From Sebastes aleutianus (taxonomy: Eukaryota; Chordata; Actinopteri; Perciformes; Sebastidae), in contig CAKAKS010000038.1 in NCBI GenBank assembly GCA_916700875.1, positions 10,583,719 to 10,647,718 of the forward strand: a stretch of DNA of 64,000 nt. The letters are read 5' to 3'. This document shows positions 49,331-61,774 of this stretch, piece by piece. The notes beneath the pieces were generated by a model. That model saw only the letters and a list, made by a program, of their open reading frames with translations. It was not told the origin of the DNA and made no database searches. The position numbers were made by a program, and so were the translations under genes. The stretch's first letter is position 1; each line of letters starts with the position of its first letter.

Positions 49331-50070
49331 ATTATATTTGAAAATTAAGTAAAAGTAAAAAGTATATTCATCGACGACCCCCGTGTTCTGCTGTGAGATG
49401 TAACCTTCCGTGGTGCCGCGATACTCCTCTCGCTTGTCGCTCTTTGTCCGGGTGGCGATATCAGAAGGCCATGAATGATGATGATGATAATTATGGCTAA
49501 AACAATTTGCGTTTTTGAATGAATTATAGTTGAAATGGTGGATCAACAAGCATACACCGTGTGAGGACTGGTTGTCACACCAGAGAGTTTCTATTTAAAG
49601 GACGAGCAACGGAAGAAAAGGGTACAGTTTGGCTTCCCCCAAAAGAACAACAAGTCTGCAAGATGGCTAGCTGTCTTCAGTGGCATGCTAACGTTAGCTA
49701 GCTAGCGAGCTAATGTTAGCATAGTAAACAAACACGTTTTATCAAAAACATGATGCTTTTATCGTATGAATGCTTTTGATAAGTGGAATTAAGTGTCTCA
49801 AATGATGTTTTCGACTCACAGTTTCGGATTAATGTTGCAGTGTTTGCAGCTTCTGGGTGAAATCTCAACGTTTAGCATGCTAGCTGGCTAGTTAGCCACC
49901 ATTGAGTAACGTGGCTAGCTAGGTAGCCAATGGTAGTAACTAGCTTTGCGTGGTCGACTTCTTTTCCTGCAACATCTGTAAGTGATTATTTATATAGAGA
50001 GGACGTGGGAGGGGTTGCTCTGTTACTTTGCTTGGACTGGCAGTAGAGGAGCAACCAGTTAGTGAGCTGT
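49331..50070. other. Spacer upstream of pygo2
   Basis: Contains a cluster of gctagc/gctaac words (about 49665-49930: gttagctagctagcgagcta) of the kind frequent in fish genomes. No exon seen. Confidence 0.45.
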
Positions 50071-50600
50071 CTAGTAGGAAACTGGCTTGCAAACGTGACA
50101 CCAACTTGTGCAGAAATTTAATTTGTTACCTGATTTGGTGACCAAATCCCAGCGTGACAGACTTAGATTTTGCAGCTGTAAATTAGTTTGCAGACCTGGC
50201 TAGCTAATAGGAAAACTGGCTTGCAAACGTGACACCAACTTGTGCTCAAATAAACCAGTTTTTTTTAACCCTGATTTGGTGACAGACTTATATTTTGCAG
50301 CTGTAAATGAGTTTGCAGACCTGGCTAGCTAGTAGGAAAACTGGCTTGCAAACGAGACACCAACTTGTGCAGAAATTGAACCAGTTTGTTACCTGATTTG
50401 GTGACCAAATCCCAGCGTGACAGACTTAGATTTTGCAGCTGTAAATGAGTTTGCAGACCTGGCTAGCTAGTAGGAAAACAGGCTTGCAAACGAAGACACC
50501 AACTTGTGCTCAAATAACTAGTTGCTACCTGATTTGGTGACCAAATCCCGGCGTGACAGAAACCTTACATTTTGCAGATGTAAATGAGTTTGCAGACCTG
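50071..50600. repeat. Minisatellite of four ~125-138-bp units just upstream of pygo2
   Basis: The word ggcttgcaaacg occurs at 50084, 50218, 50343 and 50481. Each time acaccaacttgtgc, cctgatttggtga, gacagac-type and tttgcagacctgg follow. It ends about 195 bp before the pygo2 start codon, so it lies within or beside the promoter. Confidence 0.85.
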
Positions 50601-50794
50601 GGCCGGCGTTGTAATATAATATATATAATATACGTGTTAGTTAGTGATGTGATTGACATGACCTGAAAGGCAGATTTCCACCCTACCCTACCTACTCGGC
50701 TCATAAGCCTCCTTTGCAAGACATTTTTTAACTTTTTTTTTCTTGCATATGAATCGGTGATATGCCTACTTCACCGACAGTCATATATTAGCTA

Positions 50795-52538
50795 ATGGCT
50801 GCCGAATCGGGGAGACTACTGGCGGGACAAGGAAAACGAAGCAAAGGTAGGACATTAATTTCACCCATCTCCCCAAATCAGATTGGGGGAATCATCCATT
50901 ATACTGCGCTGCAATGGGGATGGGATGCACTGGTGCTGTTTAGCAAAATCCCCCTTCTCGCCTCCCCCCATATGTGAACTTCACGACTGTCTCCAGGTGG
51001 TTGGTGGCTGTTTCCTCACAGAGTGGATCCTGTGAATGGGGGTTCATGTCTATCTTGCTGTATACCTTCAACTCCGTTTCCTCGTTCTCATGTCTTCGTC
51101 TTTTTCCTGTCCTCCCTCATTGACCTTACCTCCTCTTCTTGCCTCTTGTTTGCGGCCTCTCTCCTCTCTCGCCTGGGTCATTTTTTGGTCTGCCTGGGTC
51201 ATTTTGCGATTCAAGGCTTTCATAACCTTGGTGGATGATAGCGCCTGGATGTTCAGCATCTTGTCCCTCATGCCAGTCTATGTCCCACATCATTGAATCC
51301 ATCTCAACTGTTGGACTTCAGAAAGAGGCCCTAAAGGTCTAAAGCTGCTCCACTCTGTCACTAAGGGGTATTGGCCAATCCAAATGTGATGGTGCGCTTG
51401 ATTGGTGGTGGACCAATAGCATGAGACGCGGAGGCTTATTTCTGTTGTGGCTAACGTTATATATCCCCCTTTCCACCCCCTTCCCTCCATATTTCACTAT
51501 TTCAGCTGGACAGATGAAGAGCCCGGAGAAGAAGAAGGCGAGGAAATCCACCAACCAGGTAATAGTTGTTTTACTTTGCTACATAAAGGATGTGACCCTG
51601 ACGACCACTAAAAGAAGAATTTATATTATCTGGTCTTGTGAAAGCATTAAAAAAACATTTTTTTCTCCTTTTTGTTCTAGGCGGCAGGGTTCTCCCACCT
51701 CACGGAGTTTGCGCCCCCTCCGACCCCCATGGTGGATCACCTGGTCGCCTCCAACCCCTTCGACGATGACTTCGGGCCCCCATCCCGACCCAGTGTGGCA
51801 CCTGGACCAGGTAGTGCTCCATTTCTTCCCAGCCCAGGCGCAGGCGGAGGAGGTGGTTATGGTGGTGGAGGCAGAATGGGCGTAGGCATGGGCTTCATGG
51901 GAGGCCCGGGAGGACCAGGCGGCGGTCAACCTGGACGAAGGCCACCGTTCGGCCCTCCGTCCAATGCTGGACCTCACCACCAGCTAGGCTTTGGAGGAAT
52001 GCCTGGCTTTGGAGGTGGCGGTGGGGGCGGCGGTGGGGGAGGAGGAGGGGGTGGTGGATTCCCCCCTGGTGGCCCTTCTCAGTTCAATATGCCACCAAAC
52101 TTCAGTCCACCCATGCACCAGGGGCCAGGATTCAATCCCATGTTGTCTCCAGGGGGTATGGGAGGTCCCGGGGGAGGGGGGCCACCCCACCCTCGGTTTG
52201 GCATGCCTCCACAGCAGCAGCACGGACAGGGTGGACACCCATTCAACAGCCCACCGTTACCTGGTGGCGGAGGCCCAAGAGGGCCCCCACATGGCCCCCT
52301 GCCTCCCATGGGAGGAGGCATGGGTCCTGGGATGAACATGATGGGTGGCATGGGTGGTGGCCCCGGAGGCAACATGGTGGGAGGGTTACCGGGTATGCCC
52401 CCTCAAGGACAGTTCCCTCCCTCACAGGATGGCCCCTACGCTGGCCCCAGTCCGCCAGGGCCAGGCAACGAGGATGGAAAGAACTTTGGTGGAGGAGGGC
52501 CTCCGCCCGGGCCTCAACAACAGCAGCAGCAGCAGCAG

Positions 52539-52615
<77 letters not shown>

Positions 52616-53444
52616 GCAACAGCTTAACCTAAATCCCAATGGCCCCCCTCCTAATAACTCCACTCCTGGCCCTCCTTCTAACTCTGGCCCACCACAGCCA
52701 GGAGGAGGCTTCCCTGGCCACCCTGACGTCCAGCAGCCCAACGCCAATACACCTGGTCAGCCTCCCTCAGCACCGCCACAGCCTAACCCCAACTCTTCTC
52801 CTACTGGTCCTCTAAACGGATCAGGCCAGCCCCAGCATCCACCACCCAGTCAGCTACAACCCCCCAGTAATTCAAACACCCCCAACTCTAACAACTCTAC
52901 CCAGCAGCAGCAGCAGCAGCAGCAGCAACAATCCACCCCACCTAACTCTGCCCCTGGCTCCACCCCGTACAACCAGCAGAACAACACTCCTGGCGCTGGT
53001 GGTTCTATGCCAAACGCGGCCCCCAATTCGGGTCAGAACAGCATGACCAACAACAACGGAGGCAACACTCCCGGCAGCAACCCCAATCCCCCCTCTAACT
53101 CCACTTCGACCCCAAACACCCAATCTCCCCTGCCCCCCGGCCCCGCCGCCCCCTCGACCGGGCCCGGCTCTGGCCCCGGGAAACTCGGTGGCCCCGGGAT
53201 GGTATTCCCCTGCGGCCTCTGCATGGCGGAGGTGCATGACGATCAGGACGCCATCCTGTGCGAGGCTTCGTGCCAACGTTGGTTCCACCGGGACTGCACA
53301 GGCCTGACAGAGCCAGCGTACGGGCTGCTGACTCGAGAGAGCGCCGCCGTTTGGGCCTGTGACCTCTGCATCAAGACCAAGGACATCCAGGCCGTGTTTG
53401 TGCGCCAGGGATTAGGCCAGCTGGTGGCAGCTAATGAAAGTTGA
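50795..53444 (+). CDS. pygo2: Pygopus homologue 2, PHD finger Wnt co-activator, 3 exons, 622 aa
   Basis: Pygo2 joins BCL9 to methylated histone H3K4 and supports beta-catenin/TCF transcription in the nucleus. Coding exons: 50795-50846, 51506-51558, 51681-53444 (GT-AG, 1869 nt). The N-terminal homology domain is clear: MKSPEKKKARKSTNQ, FSHLTEFAPPPTPMVDHLV and ASNPFDDDFG, including the NPF motif. The PHD finger at about 546-598 carries the Cys4-His-Cys3 pattern (CGLC, CEASC, WFHRDC, WACDLC) and ends LGQLVAANES, as in vertebrate pygopus. The centre is low complexity: a Gly run (52014-52062), a 36-Gln run (52515-52622) and a 10-Gln run (52902-52931), making it much longer than the human protein (about 406 aa). 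The start ATG opens MAAESGRLL, similar to mammalian MAAS. Confidence 0.93.
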
Positions 53445-55127
53445 GGAGTGGGTGACAGGAGCAGCGTGGAGGTGCATCACATGAGGACAAATAGAGACAT
53501 CCTTTGCTTTGATCTAACTGAAAGACCTTTGTGTCATGTTAGCTACTTGCCCAACTTTCTCTTGACTAGCCCTTTACTTGTTCACTAAACAGAGAAACAC
53601 ACTCATTGACATTCATGCTTATATATAGCACTTTGAGTGACTCTTGGTAAATGATTTTTCTCTCCCCCCCCCCCCCCCCCCCCCCACCCTTAAAGGAGTC
53701 AAATCATAATGAATGTTAAACGACACAGTCCTTCAGACATCTAGCCTGCCAACCAGCAAAGCACTGACACCAACACACTACCTCACACACTTTGTGACTG
53801 ACTGGCACGGACGCTCCCGCACTGACCGACTGTGATCGACTCGCCACACTCGTGCACAACATGAGTATGATGATATTTTAGATACACAAACCCCACGTTA
53901 AGCGGAGAAAGTAATGTTGAAATATCCCCCTACTGTGTATTGATATAACTCAGAGCATCAGCGTTATTCTCTGATTTTCGCGGCTTTAAATTAAAACAGA
54001 CATGATATATCAAATCTTTAAAATTAAAAAAAATATATATTGAAAGAGTGCCTGAAAATTTTAAAGGGAGTTTCATTTATGAATTGATCCACAGCTTTAT
54101 TTACCATCGAAAATGCTTCATTCTAGCACTGCCCTGTCGCATTGGGTTAGTCTTTTTACTACAAGCAAGTGAAAGAAAATGGAAAATTGCATCAGTATAT
54201 TGCAGCGTAAAATCTCAAGTGTTTTGTGAAACATAAATAAGTTCTTTTGTCAGTTCCTCCAGCCGCACACATGCATACATACACACACTTTGCCCACATA
54301 CATCTATCTGTCATTTTGTACCCAGTGCTGATTAATCCAAAGGAGACCCCGGCCGAGATTTCATCCACACCTCACAGAGATAATTGTAAATATATGGACA
54401 AAACATTTGTCTGGAACTCCCCATCATTTGTGAACACGCTACAGAGTTGACCAATGAACAAAATAATAAGTTGAACTTCTGTGTCTTGGTTGTAAACAGT
54501 ATGACGTTTTGTTTTTTATACAGTGCATTGGAGTCAACCATTTTTTTTTTTAAATCTCTGCAGTACACATGAATTGTGAAATCAGTGCTTTTGGATGGTG
54601 TTGGCATAGCAAGTAGTGACATCATGTCATATCAGATGTGCATAGTCCTTTTTAAGAAAACAAAAAAAAAAAGGTTGGGGGGTTGCATGTGAACCAATGC
54701 AGTAACTGTCTGATCTGTTTATGTTTATATTCTGGCCTCTGCGCTGCAAGAGGCCTTGAAGTAGACCAAATAACTTAAAGAGCGAACAATACCCATTTTT
54801 CCCATTTCTGTCACGGTATAAGGTGTTTATAACTATCCTTCCTTCTCTCTTTCCTTATTTTTTCTTTATTCAATGTCCAAGTTGCCTTTCTTTTTCTTGC
54901 TCTCTCTCTCTCAGCTGGTCCTTTTTATTTTGTACTGGTTATTTGTGCTGTGCTCTTGCTCTGCTCTGGCGCCTCCTGGTGGAACCCGGGGAAACCAGTG
55001 AGTCCCACACCAGGTGGGGAAGGGAAAGGTACTAAACTCTGAAGTAAAGACAGATTTGTTTTTTTTGTACTTGTCCATGTCTGTTTTTATTCACATTTTT
55101 TTATTTGTTTGCTAATTGTTGTATTAA
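53445..55127 (+). other. Probable 3'UTR of pygo2
   Basis: T-rich, without recognised repeats. It contains a run of 22 C at about 53664-53685 and a candidate signal attaaa near 55121. The end is not certain. Confidence 0.45.
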
Positions 55128-55560
55128 AATGAGGGTTGAAAAACCCAATGAAACAGATAATGTAATTTCTTTGTCATAATGCTCGAAGTTAAAGCTACAG
55201 TACCTTTTTATTAATCATCAGTGATTTGTTTTGAGCTTTTTTCTTCTCAGTTTACTGTCAAGTTCATTTGAAAAAATGATGGAGACATTTTGCAAGAGTT
55301 ATTTTGTGAAGCCTTGGGATAATATAGTCGGCTCAATGGTGATTCTTAATACTAAGAAAAGTAAGTAAAACTTAATTTTATGGGTCTGTAAATTCTTAAT
55401 AATTTCCGAGGAAGTTGGCACTAATTATATAGGTAAAATAGAGACAGCGTTCAGTTGGTACATTTCAAATTCATTCCAATGAAATGTTAAAAGACAATTC
55501 TAGTCAGGGCACAGCAGGTCAGCTGAATATGCAAATTTGTATACAGTTAAAGAAACAATT

Positions 55561-56013
55561 TAAAGGTGCTCTATATGGGATCCAGAGCATTAATATAGCA
55601 TCAAACAACAATTAATGTAAAGATATAGAATGAAGTAGCTTTCACACTGTGTGTGTTGTAATCTGAGCTTCTCCATGCTTTGTTGACGTAGCCGGGCCGG
55701 CTGCGCATGCTTTTAGTGCATGTGAGCATGCACAACTAGTACTATTCTATCATAGTGTTGTCTGTTGTGAAACAGAAAATGTTCCCATATTCTCAGAGTA
55801 TCCCTCCGGGTGCTCTCAGTGTCATCTATAACATCTCGACCTATTCATTGTCTATGGAGCAGCTCCACACTTTATACCCTATGAAATCACAAGTTTGAGT
55901 TTTAGCGCTCTAGTTTTTGGATTTGGGTTCATGTTTACTATTTTTTTTTTTGGACTGTCTTAAACCATAGGAATAACGTATGAATTTTGAAAATGGACGT
56001 ACTTCTCCTTTAA
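55561..56013. mobile_element. Composite TTAA-flanked repeat
   Basis: Left part ttaaaggtgctctatatggg through agccgggccggctgcgcatg matches 32752-32960. The right end gacgtacttctcctttaaga is a different common fish repeat end. Both borders carry TTAA, so one composite or two abutting elements are possible. Confidence 0.5.
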
Positions 56014-56109
56014 GATGATTTATCATCGGTCACAAAGCTGAGTGAGTCAAAAATTTGAGTACAAATAACATGATTTTCCACTTGAAAAAATCAGGTCAAT
56101 TATACCCGA

Positions 56110-56690
56110 TGTTTTTTTTTTTTTGTACATTTATTTACTTATTTATTTATTTCATTTTCTTTTTCCTTTATTTGGTTTTACTCAGACATTTACATAAACA
56201 TACTTAATTAGATACAAATATGAACTGAACCAACTTATCCACTTTTTACAATGAAATAATAGAACACACAAATAGAACATGGGGTGCTTTTCATGCGAAA
56301 TAAGATCAAATAAATCATAATAATAGAAGAAATTAAATTTAGAAAAAAAGAAAAATTAAACAAAAGAAGGGCATTTTGGGGAAATAAACTTTTACCAATC
56401 CTATTTAAATTTCCTCAAATTTATTTTTCTTGAAGCCTCTTTGAGAAAGTAATTCTTTCCATTACAAATATTTCATAAATTACATCACACCAGTTCTCTA
56501 ATGATGTGGTAACTGGTTTAAGCCATTTCTTAGTAATTGCTTTTCTAGCAGCTACTATACCCTGTTTTTATATTTGCAGATGGTATTTAGTGGCCATATA
56601 GGCTTCAGTGTAGCTATAGGAAGTAAATGATTAACCAACTGGAAAAGCCCCTTTTTCCTGTCAATAGTTAATTAGTTTTGCCTCAGAAGT
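56110..56690 (-). mobile_element. LINE-1-type ORF2 terminal fragment
   Basis: The minus strand encodes KKWLKPVTTSLENWCDVIYE and FVMERITFSKRLQEK, the pattern of the extreme C-terminus of L1-clade ORF2 (W..D....L..W...I.EI..ME..TFS.R). It is strongly 5'-truncated, with an AT-rich 3' end (56100-56350). Inactive. Confidence 0.65.
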
Positions 56691-56869
56691 GATCAGTATT
56701 TCTCCTGATCTGCGTTGGTATTGGACATGATTATAGCTCAATACTGCCATGCAGACATTTTCAAATTGATTGAGAAATTCCCATAACACCTCAGTAGAAA
56801 TGAGTCACACACACACTCTGTCTGTATTAACCTGTGCATGTGTATGTATGTGTGTGTGTGCAGAGATGA

Positions 56870-57150
56870 AACTGAGCTGAGCCCACAGCAGGCACCGCCT
56901 CCTCGTTGGATCCGCCCACCAATGAAGTCGCTCCTGAGGCGGGACGATGACTATCCGATGTGCTGCAACAGGTTGCACTGGTAGCAGAGAGGAGGAGGTG
57001 GAGGGGGGAGAAATATCCCGATGTGTTCAGTTCATTGAGTAACATCTTGTCATCCCAGCAGCACTGTACAGATAGAGCTGCTGCTGAAGATACAGGAGCT
57101 GAGGAGGGAGGATCATTATTACAGCATTTGGATCATCTTTTGCAGGTGCA
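56870..57150 (+). promoter_or_regulatory. Candidate GC-rich promoter/first exon (for cgn?)
   Basis: cctcctcgttggatccgccc accaatgaag contains a GC-box-like and a CCAAT motif within a locally GC-rich stretch. A possible donor, TTGCAG|GTGCAG, lies at about 57146. It is the only promoter-like patch I noticed between pygo2 and cgn. Assignment to cgn is a guess. Confidence 0.25.
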
Positions 57151-57372
57151 GTAGAGTATTTACACAGCTGCTGCTCCTGCTGCTTATCCACTGTACATTT
57201 ACTTTAGTGGGATCAGGTGGGGGAAAGTACCTTTTTTTTTGCTTTGAAAACATTTGGCTAAGCAGAGATGGACACCTGTGGCTTTGTGATTGGATTTGGC
57301 AGCAGTCTTTCTATAATAACCGAGCAAAAGCCTTTTGTTGTTGTTGCGCTTTTCCGGCGTGTTGTCAGAGTT

Positions 57373-57545
57373 GTAATTCTAGAATTCGGATGTCTGTTCG
57401 TGCGTAATTCTAGAATTCGGATGTCTGTTCGTGCGTAATTCTAGAATTGGATGTGACAGAGGATATGAGAGGTTCTTATAGCAGGTAAAGGGCTTCAAAG
57501 AGGATATGAGAGGTTATTATAGCAGGTAAGGGGCTTCAAATAGGA
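57373..57545. repeat. Two adjacent minisatellites (31-bp and ~46-bp units)
   Basis: gtaattctagaattcggatg starts at 57373, 57404 and 57435 (period 31). Directly after, gaggatatgagaggtt followed by atagcaggtaa is duplicated with a period near 46 bp (57459-57545). Confidence 0.85.
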
Positions 57546-57734
57546 TGGATTAGGAGGCAGGTGAGCTGGTTGTTGTTTACTCGTGGTCCTACTGGCTCGA
57601 GTAAACTAGCCCGGTGGTTTCGACGCGCACCGATACTAGCTGACCGGATAGGTGGGTGTGTGTGTGTGTGACGTATTTAATCCAGGAGGAGCAGACAGGT
57701 GCTCACAGGGGCTTACCTCTGCTCCTCTGAAAAT

Positions 57735-58190
57735 AAAGTAGCTTGATTTTACATATTGATGTGAATTTTTTTAAAGTGATAGAGCTTTTATTTAGTCAAG
57801 CTGTGTAAATAACCTGCCAAGAAAACACAATGCATGGCTTTGTATTCGAGGCTATATAAACTCTAGGATAAACAGATAAGCCTCATGACACTGTATATAT
57901 CCTTGGCAACCATTATAGTTTACAACTCAGCAACTGTTTGGAAGATGTTTAATCAATTTTCACTTTATTTTATACATTGATATGAATTTTTTAAAGTGAT
58001 AGGCCTATTATTTATTTAGCTGTGTAAATAACCTGCCAAGAAAACACAATGCAGGCTCTGTGTTGGGTAGATGTTCGAGGCTATATCAACTCCAGGATAA
58101 ACAGATAAGCCTCATGATACTGTATATCCTTGGCAACCATTATAGTTTACAACTCAGCAGCTGTTTGGAAGGTGTTTAATCATTTTTCTC
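57735..58190. repeat. ~230-bp tandem duplication
   Basis: acattgatatgaattttt, aacctgccaagaaaacacaa, gataagcctcatga and ccttggcaaccattatagtt occur in the same order twice, the second copy starting near 57965. No coding. Confidence 0.8.
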
Positions 58191-58559
58191 TTACATTTAA
58201 AAATAAATTGCTCCATAAATGTGTGCACACTTTCAAGCTCACCTTGACTTGTTTTAGGTACACAAACAAGTATTTCCATGTTGTTGCTATTTTAAACAAG
58301 ATGACCTGCAGCTATCTCTCTGACACAGATCATAATACTGGTAATAATTTGCATAGTCTGGCTTTTTTGTTTTTACAGTAAAACAAATGCTAGGTATTGA
58401 AATCATATGTTTTTGGTCTCAAATAGAGCAGTGTGTTATCGTTTATTGACTTTTATTGGAATTGTATGGTGATATGTTCATTTAATGGGATTGTTTTACA
58501 AAATTCTGCTACCTGAATTATTTATTCCAAGCAAATACATATATACTTAAAACCTAACA

Positions 58560-59210
58560 AAATGTATGGGTAGAAATGGAGCAAATGTGATTTTTAAAAA
58601 AGTTATTTTTATAAAACAGTCCCTATATTCAGACAGTAGTGCATGAGACAGGTAATCGGAACAAATTGCCTTATGTGAGTCTGTGTCCTCCGGTGCTCTT
58701 AATGGCATCTGCAAGATTTCACATACCGGAGGAAAACAACCAATCAGAGCCGAGCTGGAGGCTGTCGTGTCTGAGCCGACTGTCAATCACTCGCAAACTC
58801 TGATCAAACGGTTAAACTAGGCAGCGCTGATCAAATATGAATCAATATTCTGTTACTGTAATGCCTATTTCTCACCTCAAATGTTTTCATAAACATCTTG
58901 TAATGTACTGTTTGGCTGTAAAAATGAGAATGTTTGTGACCCGGCAGCCATGATGAGATCAGTTGAGGAAATATCAAGCACCGCTCAGCAGCCGCAGCAC
59001 AGCCAATAGGAACGCTCTCTCTCTGAAATGACCTGTGATTGGCCAAAGTCTCCCGTCACGGGTTCAATTTTTTAAAGCCTGAAAACAGAGCCATGAGGAG
59101 GTGCAGAAGTCTAGTTTTCTCTCAGAACACTTGAATTACAGTATGCTGAAAGGTTATTATGGAATTTTCGCTAAGTGATGCCCAAAACTTTCTGCCTACT
59201 GAAGCTTTAA
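58560..59210. mobile_element. Dispersed fish repeat (MITE-like)
   Basis: Contains accaatcagagccgagctgg, ctgtcaatcactcgc, cctgtgattggccaaag and tatggaattttcgc, a combination I recognise from fish intergenic repeats. The boundaries are approximate and no target duplication was identified. Confidence 0.4.
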
Positions 59211-61117
59211 GGTTTTGTTTTGTTTATTTTGTCCAACCAACAGTCCAAATCCTAAAGATATGCAATGTATCAATGGATATAAAACAGAGAAAAGCAGGAA
59301 ATGTTTATTTTTAGAAGCTGGAACCAGTGAAAGTTTTGCATTTTTACATCATAAATGATTTGAATGATTACATAAATTGTCAGAGTTGTCTCCAATTACA
59401 TCTCTTGTTTATTGCTAAATCAAATAATCAAACGATACAGGGCCCACTGACATCGATTTCAACCAGTCCTAGTATCAAAGTAGCTCGTCTTTTTGTTCAG
59501 ATACCCAAGGGCAAGAGACAGTGTGGGCGAAAGTTGCAGATCAGACGTGTGGTCGGAGGCAGAGGAGGGCGCAGGAACAGGGCCAGAGGAAAATGAGCTG
59601 GGTGAGGAGGAGAAAAGGGAAGAGTGATGGCAGATCGGCCCGTTTGGTGACATTCCTCTCTGTCTCTGTTGACACGGCCATTCCTTGTGACAAGAGAGAG
59701 CACGAGAGGTGAACCCGTTGTCACTGAACAGTGTTCGGCTACTGGTTGCTGAAAAACCACTTGAAATCTGTATTTACCCAAAGAACATATTTACACCTGG
59801 GAGCTTTCTGTGTGATCAGCAGCTGAGGGCTGAGCACCTCGACAATAGACAAGCGTATCATCCCTTTTTCCAACATAGCCGAGGAGTAGCCCGTTCTTTA
59901 ACCTTCAGATCGTTGTTTTGATGTCAACACCGTCTGCAAACCTGGTTGTTTGTTCTGTTAGGACGGGGGAATTAATTTGTTTTTGCGCTGTATTTTTAGT
60001 CTCCAGTTTGTCGTCTTTTAATGAGTCTCTTCACTTTGTATTTACTGCCTTTGTGGACAGTTTTCCACATGTGTAGGCTTTACAGTTGCCCTAGTTCTCA
60101 GTTTCCTCTTAATCTGTCCTTATTAATACAAATGCAAACCACGCGCAATGCCGAGTGTAAAGGGGAACGTCTGGAATCCCAAGAATGTTTTTTGGGAAAA
60201 GACAAAGGCTGACTTTGATTCACCAATCCAGCCTCAATGCCAGCCGAGACGCTTCGCGTTACACTATAACCAGCATCCAGTTAGAGTCGGTTACATTTTA
60301 ATTCCTGTGAGAGTCTCATCTGTAGGTACGGACAAAGGAAACAGACTGGGGTTGAAGTACGATGGTGAGCTCTGTGAAAGAGAAAAGCAGCTTTTGCAGC
60401 GCAGCTTAAATACAAAGATGAATGTGTTCAAGAGAAATAACACTTTCATGTGATCATGTGACAGAAGTGTTTTAACATGATTCCACATAACTTAGTACTT
60501 TCTTGCCACTGAAAAAAGCAGCGATGCTCATTAGATCAACTACCTGCTACCAGATGGAGAATGCACAGCAGGTTTGTGATGTCTGTGCATAACCCTTTCA
60601 GATGTGTGCGTTTGTGCACACACTGGAGCCAGCGTGTGCGTCTGCAGAGCTCAAAGTAAACAGTCTACGCCTGAGTGAGTCCACTCTGAAGTCTGGTGAC
60701 TGTGGAGACTCTGGCAAAGGCAGAGAGAGAGAGAGAGGAGGGGAGCCCATTCCTGACATAGCCCCCAGTGTTTAATGCTCCACGGAGCCTGGACAATAGG
60801 AGGAGTATTCACCTTCTCATAGTGTTCATCACCCGAGCAAATAAGGTGGACATGCTTAGCTTATACTATTAACATCATAGCTGACTGGGTTGTTTAAATA
60901 TAGCCTATAAACCGAAAATTAATCTGCAAATATGTTGATTAATCGTTTCAGTCATGTTCTGGATCCAGCTTCTCAAATGTGAGGATTTGATGGTTTTGTT
61001 TGTTGTGTTTAATATAACAGAATATCTTTTTGGTCAGATGCTAATCGGATTTTGATGCACTCCCATGTAGTTGGAGAACTCACAAGAGACACAATAAAAA
61101 ACAAACACAAAAGAACG
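59211..61117. other. Intergenic, nothing coding recognised
   Basis: Fragments of the gctgcaac-type MITE near 59220-59370 and 60910-61030 and a (GA)n run at 60723-60738. The frame at 60148-60453 has no family likeness. Confidence 0.4.
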
Positions 61118-61125
61118 CTCAATAT

Positions 61126-61766
61126 TAAGGCTGTCAATCGATTCAAATAGTTAATCGCGATTGATCACATGATTGTCCATAGTTAATCGTGATTAATCGC
61201 AAATTAACTGCACATTTTTTATCTGTTTAAAATGTACCTTAAAGGGAGATTTGTCAAGTATTTAATACTCTTATCAACATGGGAGTGGGCAAATATGCTT
61301 GCTCCATGCAAATGTATATATATATTTATTACTGGAAATCAATTAACAACACAAAACAATGACAAATATTGTCCAGAAACCCTCACAGGTACTGCATTTA
61401 GCATACAAAAAAATATGCTCAAACCATAACATGGCAAACTTACGCCCAACAGGCGACAGCAGCTGTCAGTGTGTCAGTGTGCTGACTTGACTATGACTTG
61501 CCCCAAACTGCATGTGATTATCATAAAGTGGGCATGTCTGTAAAGGGGAGACTCGTGGGTACCCATAGAACCCATTTTCATTCACATATCTTGAAGTCAG
61601 AGGTCAAGGGACCCCTTTGAAAATGGCAATGCAAGTTTTTCCTCGCCAAAATTCAGCGTAAGTTTGGAACGTTATTTTGCCTCCTTTGTGACAAGCTAGT
61701 ATGACATCATTGGTACAAATGGATTCCTTAGGTTCCATTATTATCGCGTTAACTTTTACAGCCCTA
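61126..61766. mobile_element. Non-autonomous hAT element, copy 5 (intact ends)
   Basis: ctcaatat flanks both sides exactly (61118-61125 and 61767-61774). The ends taaggctgtcaa and the reverse complement tagggctgtaaa are inverted repeats. Best preserved member of the family seen at 13621, 17919, 39530 and 41426; 641 bp, no transposase. Confidence 0.9.
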
Positions 61767-61774
61767 CTCAATAT

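Noticed and set aside
52422..52747. Poly-Leu and poly-Cys frames
   Set aside because: Other-frame readings of the pygo2 CAG/CAA run.
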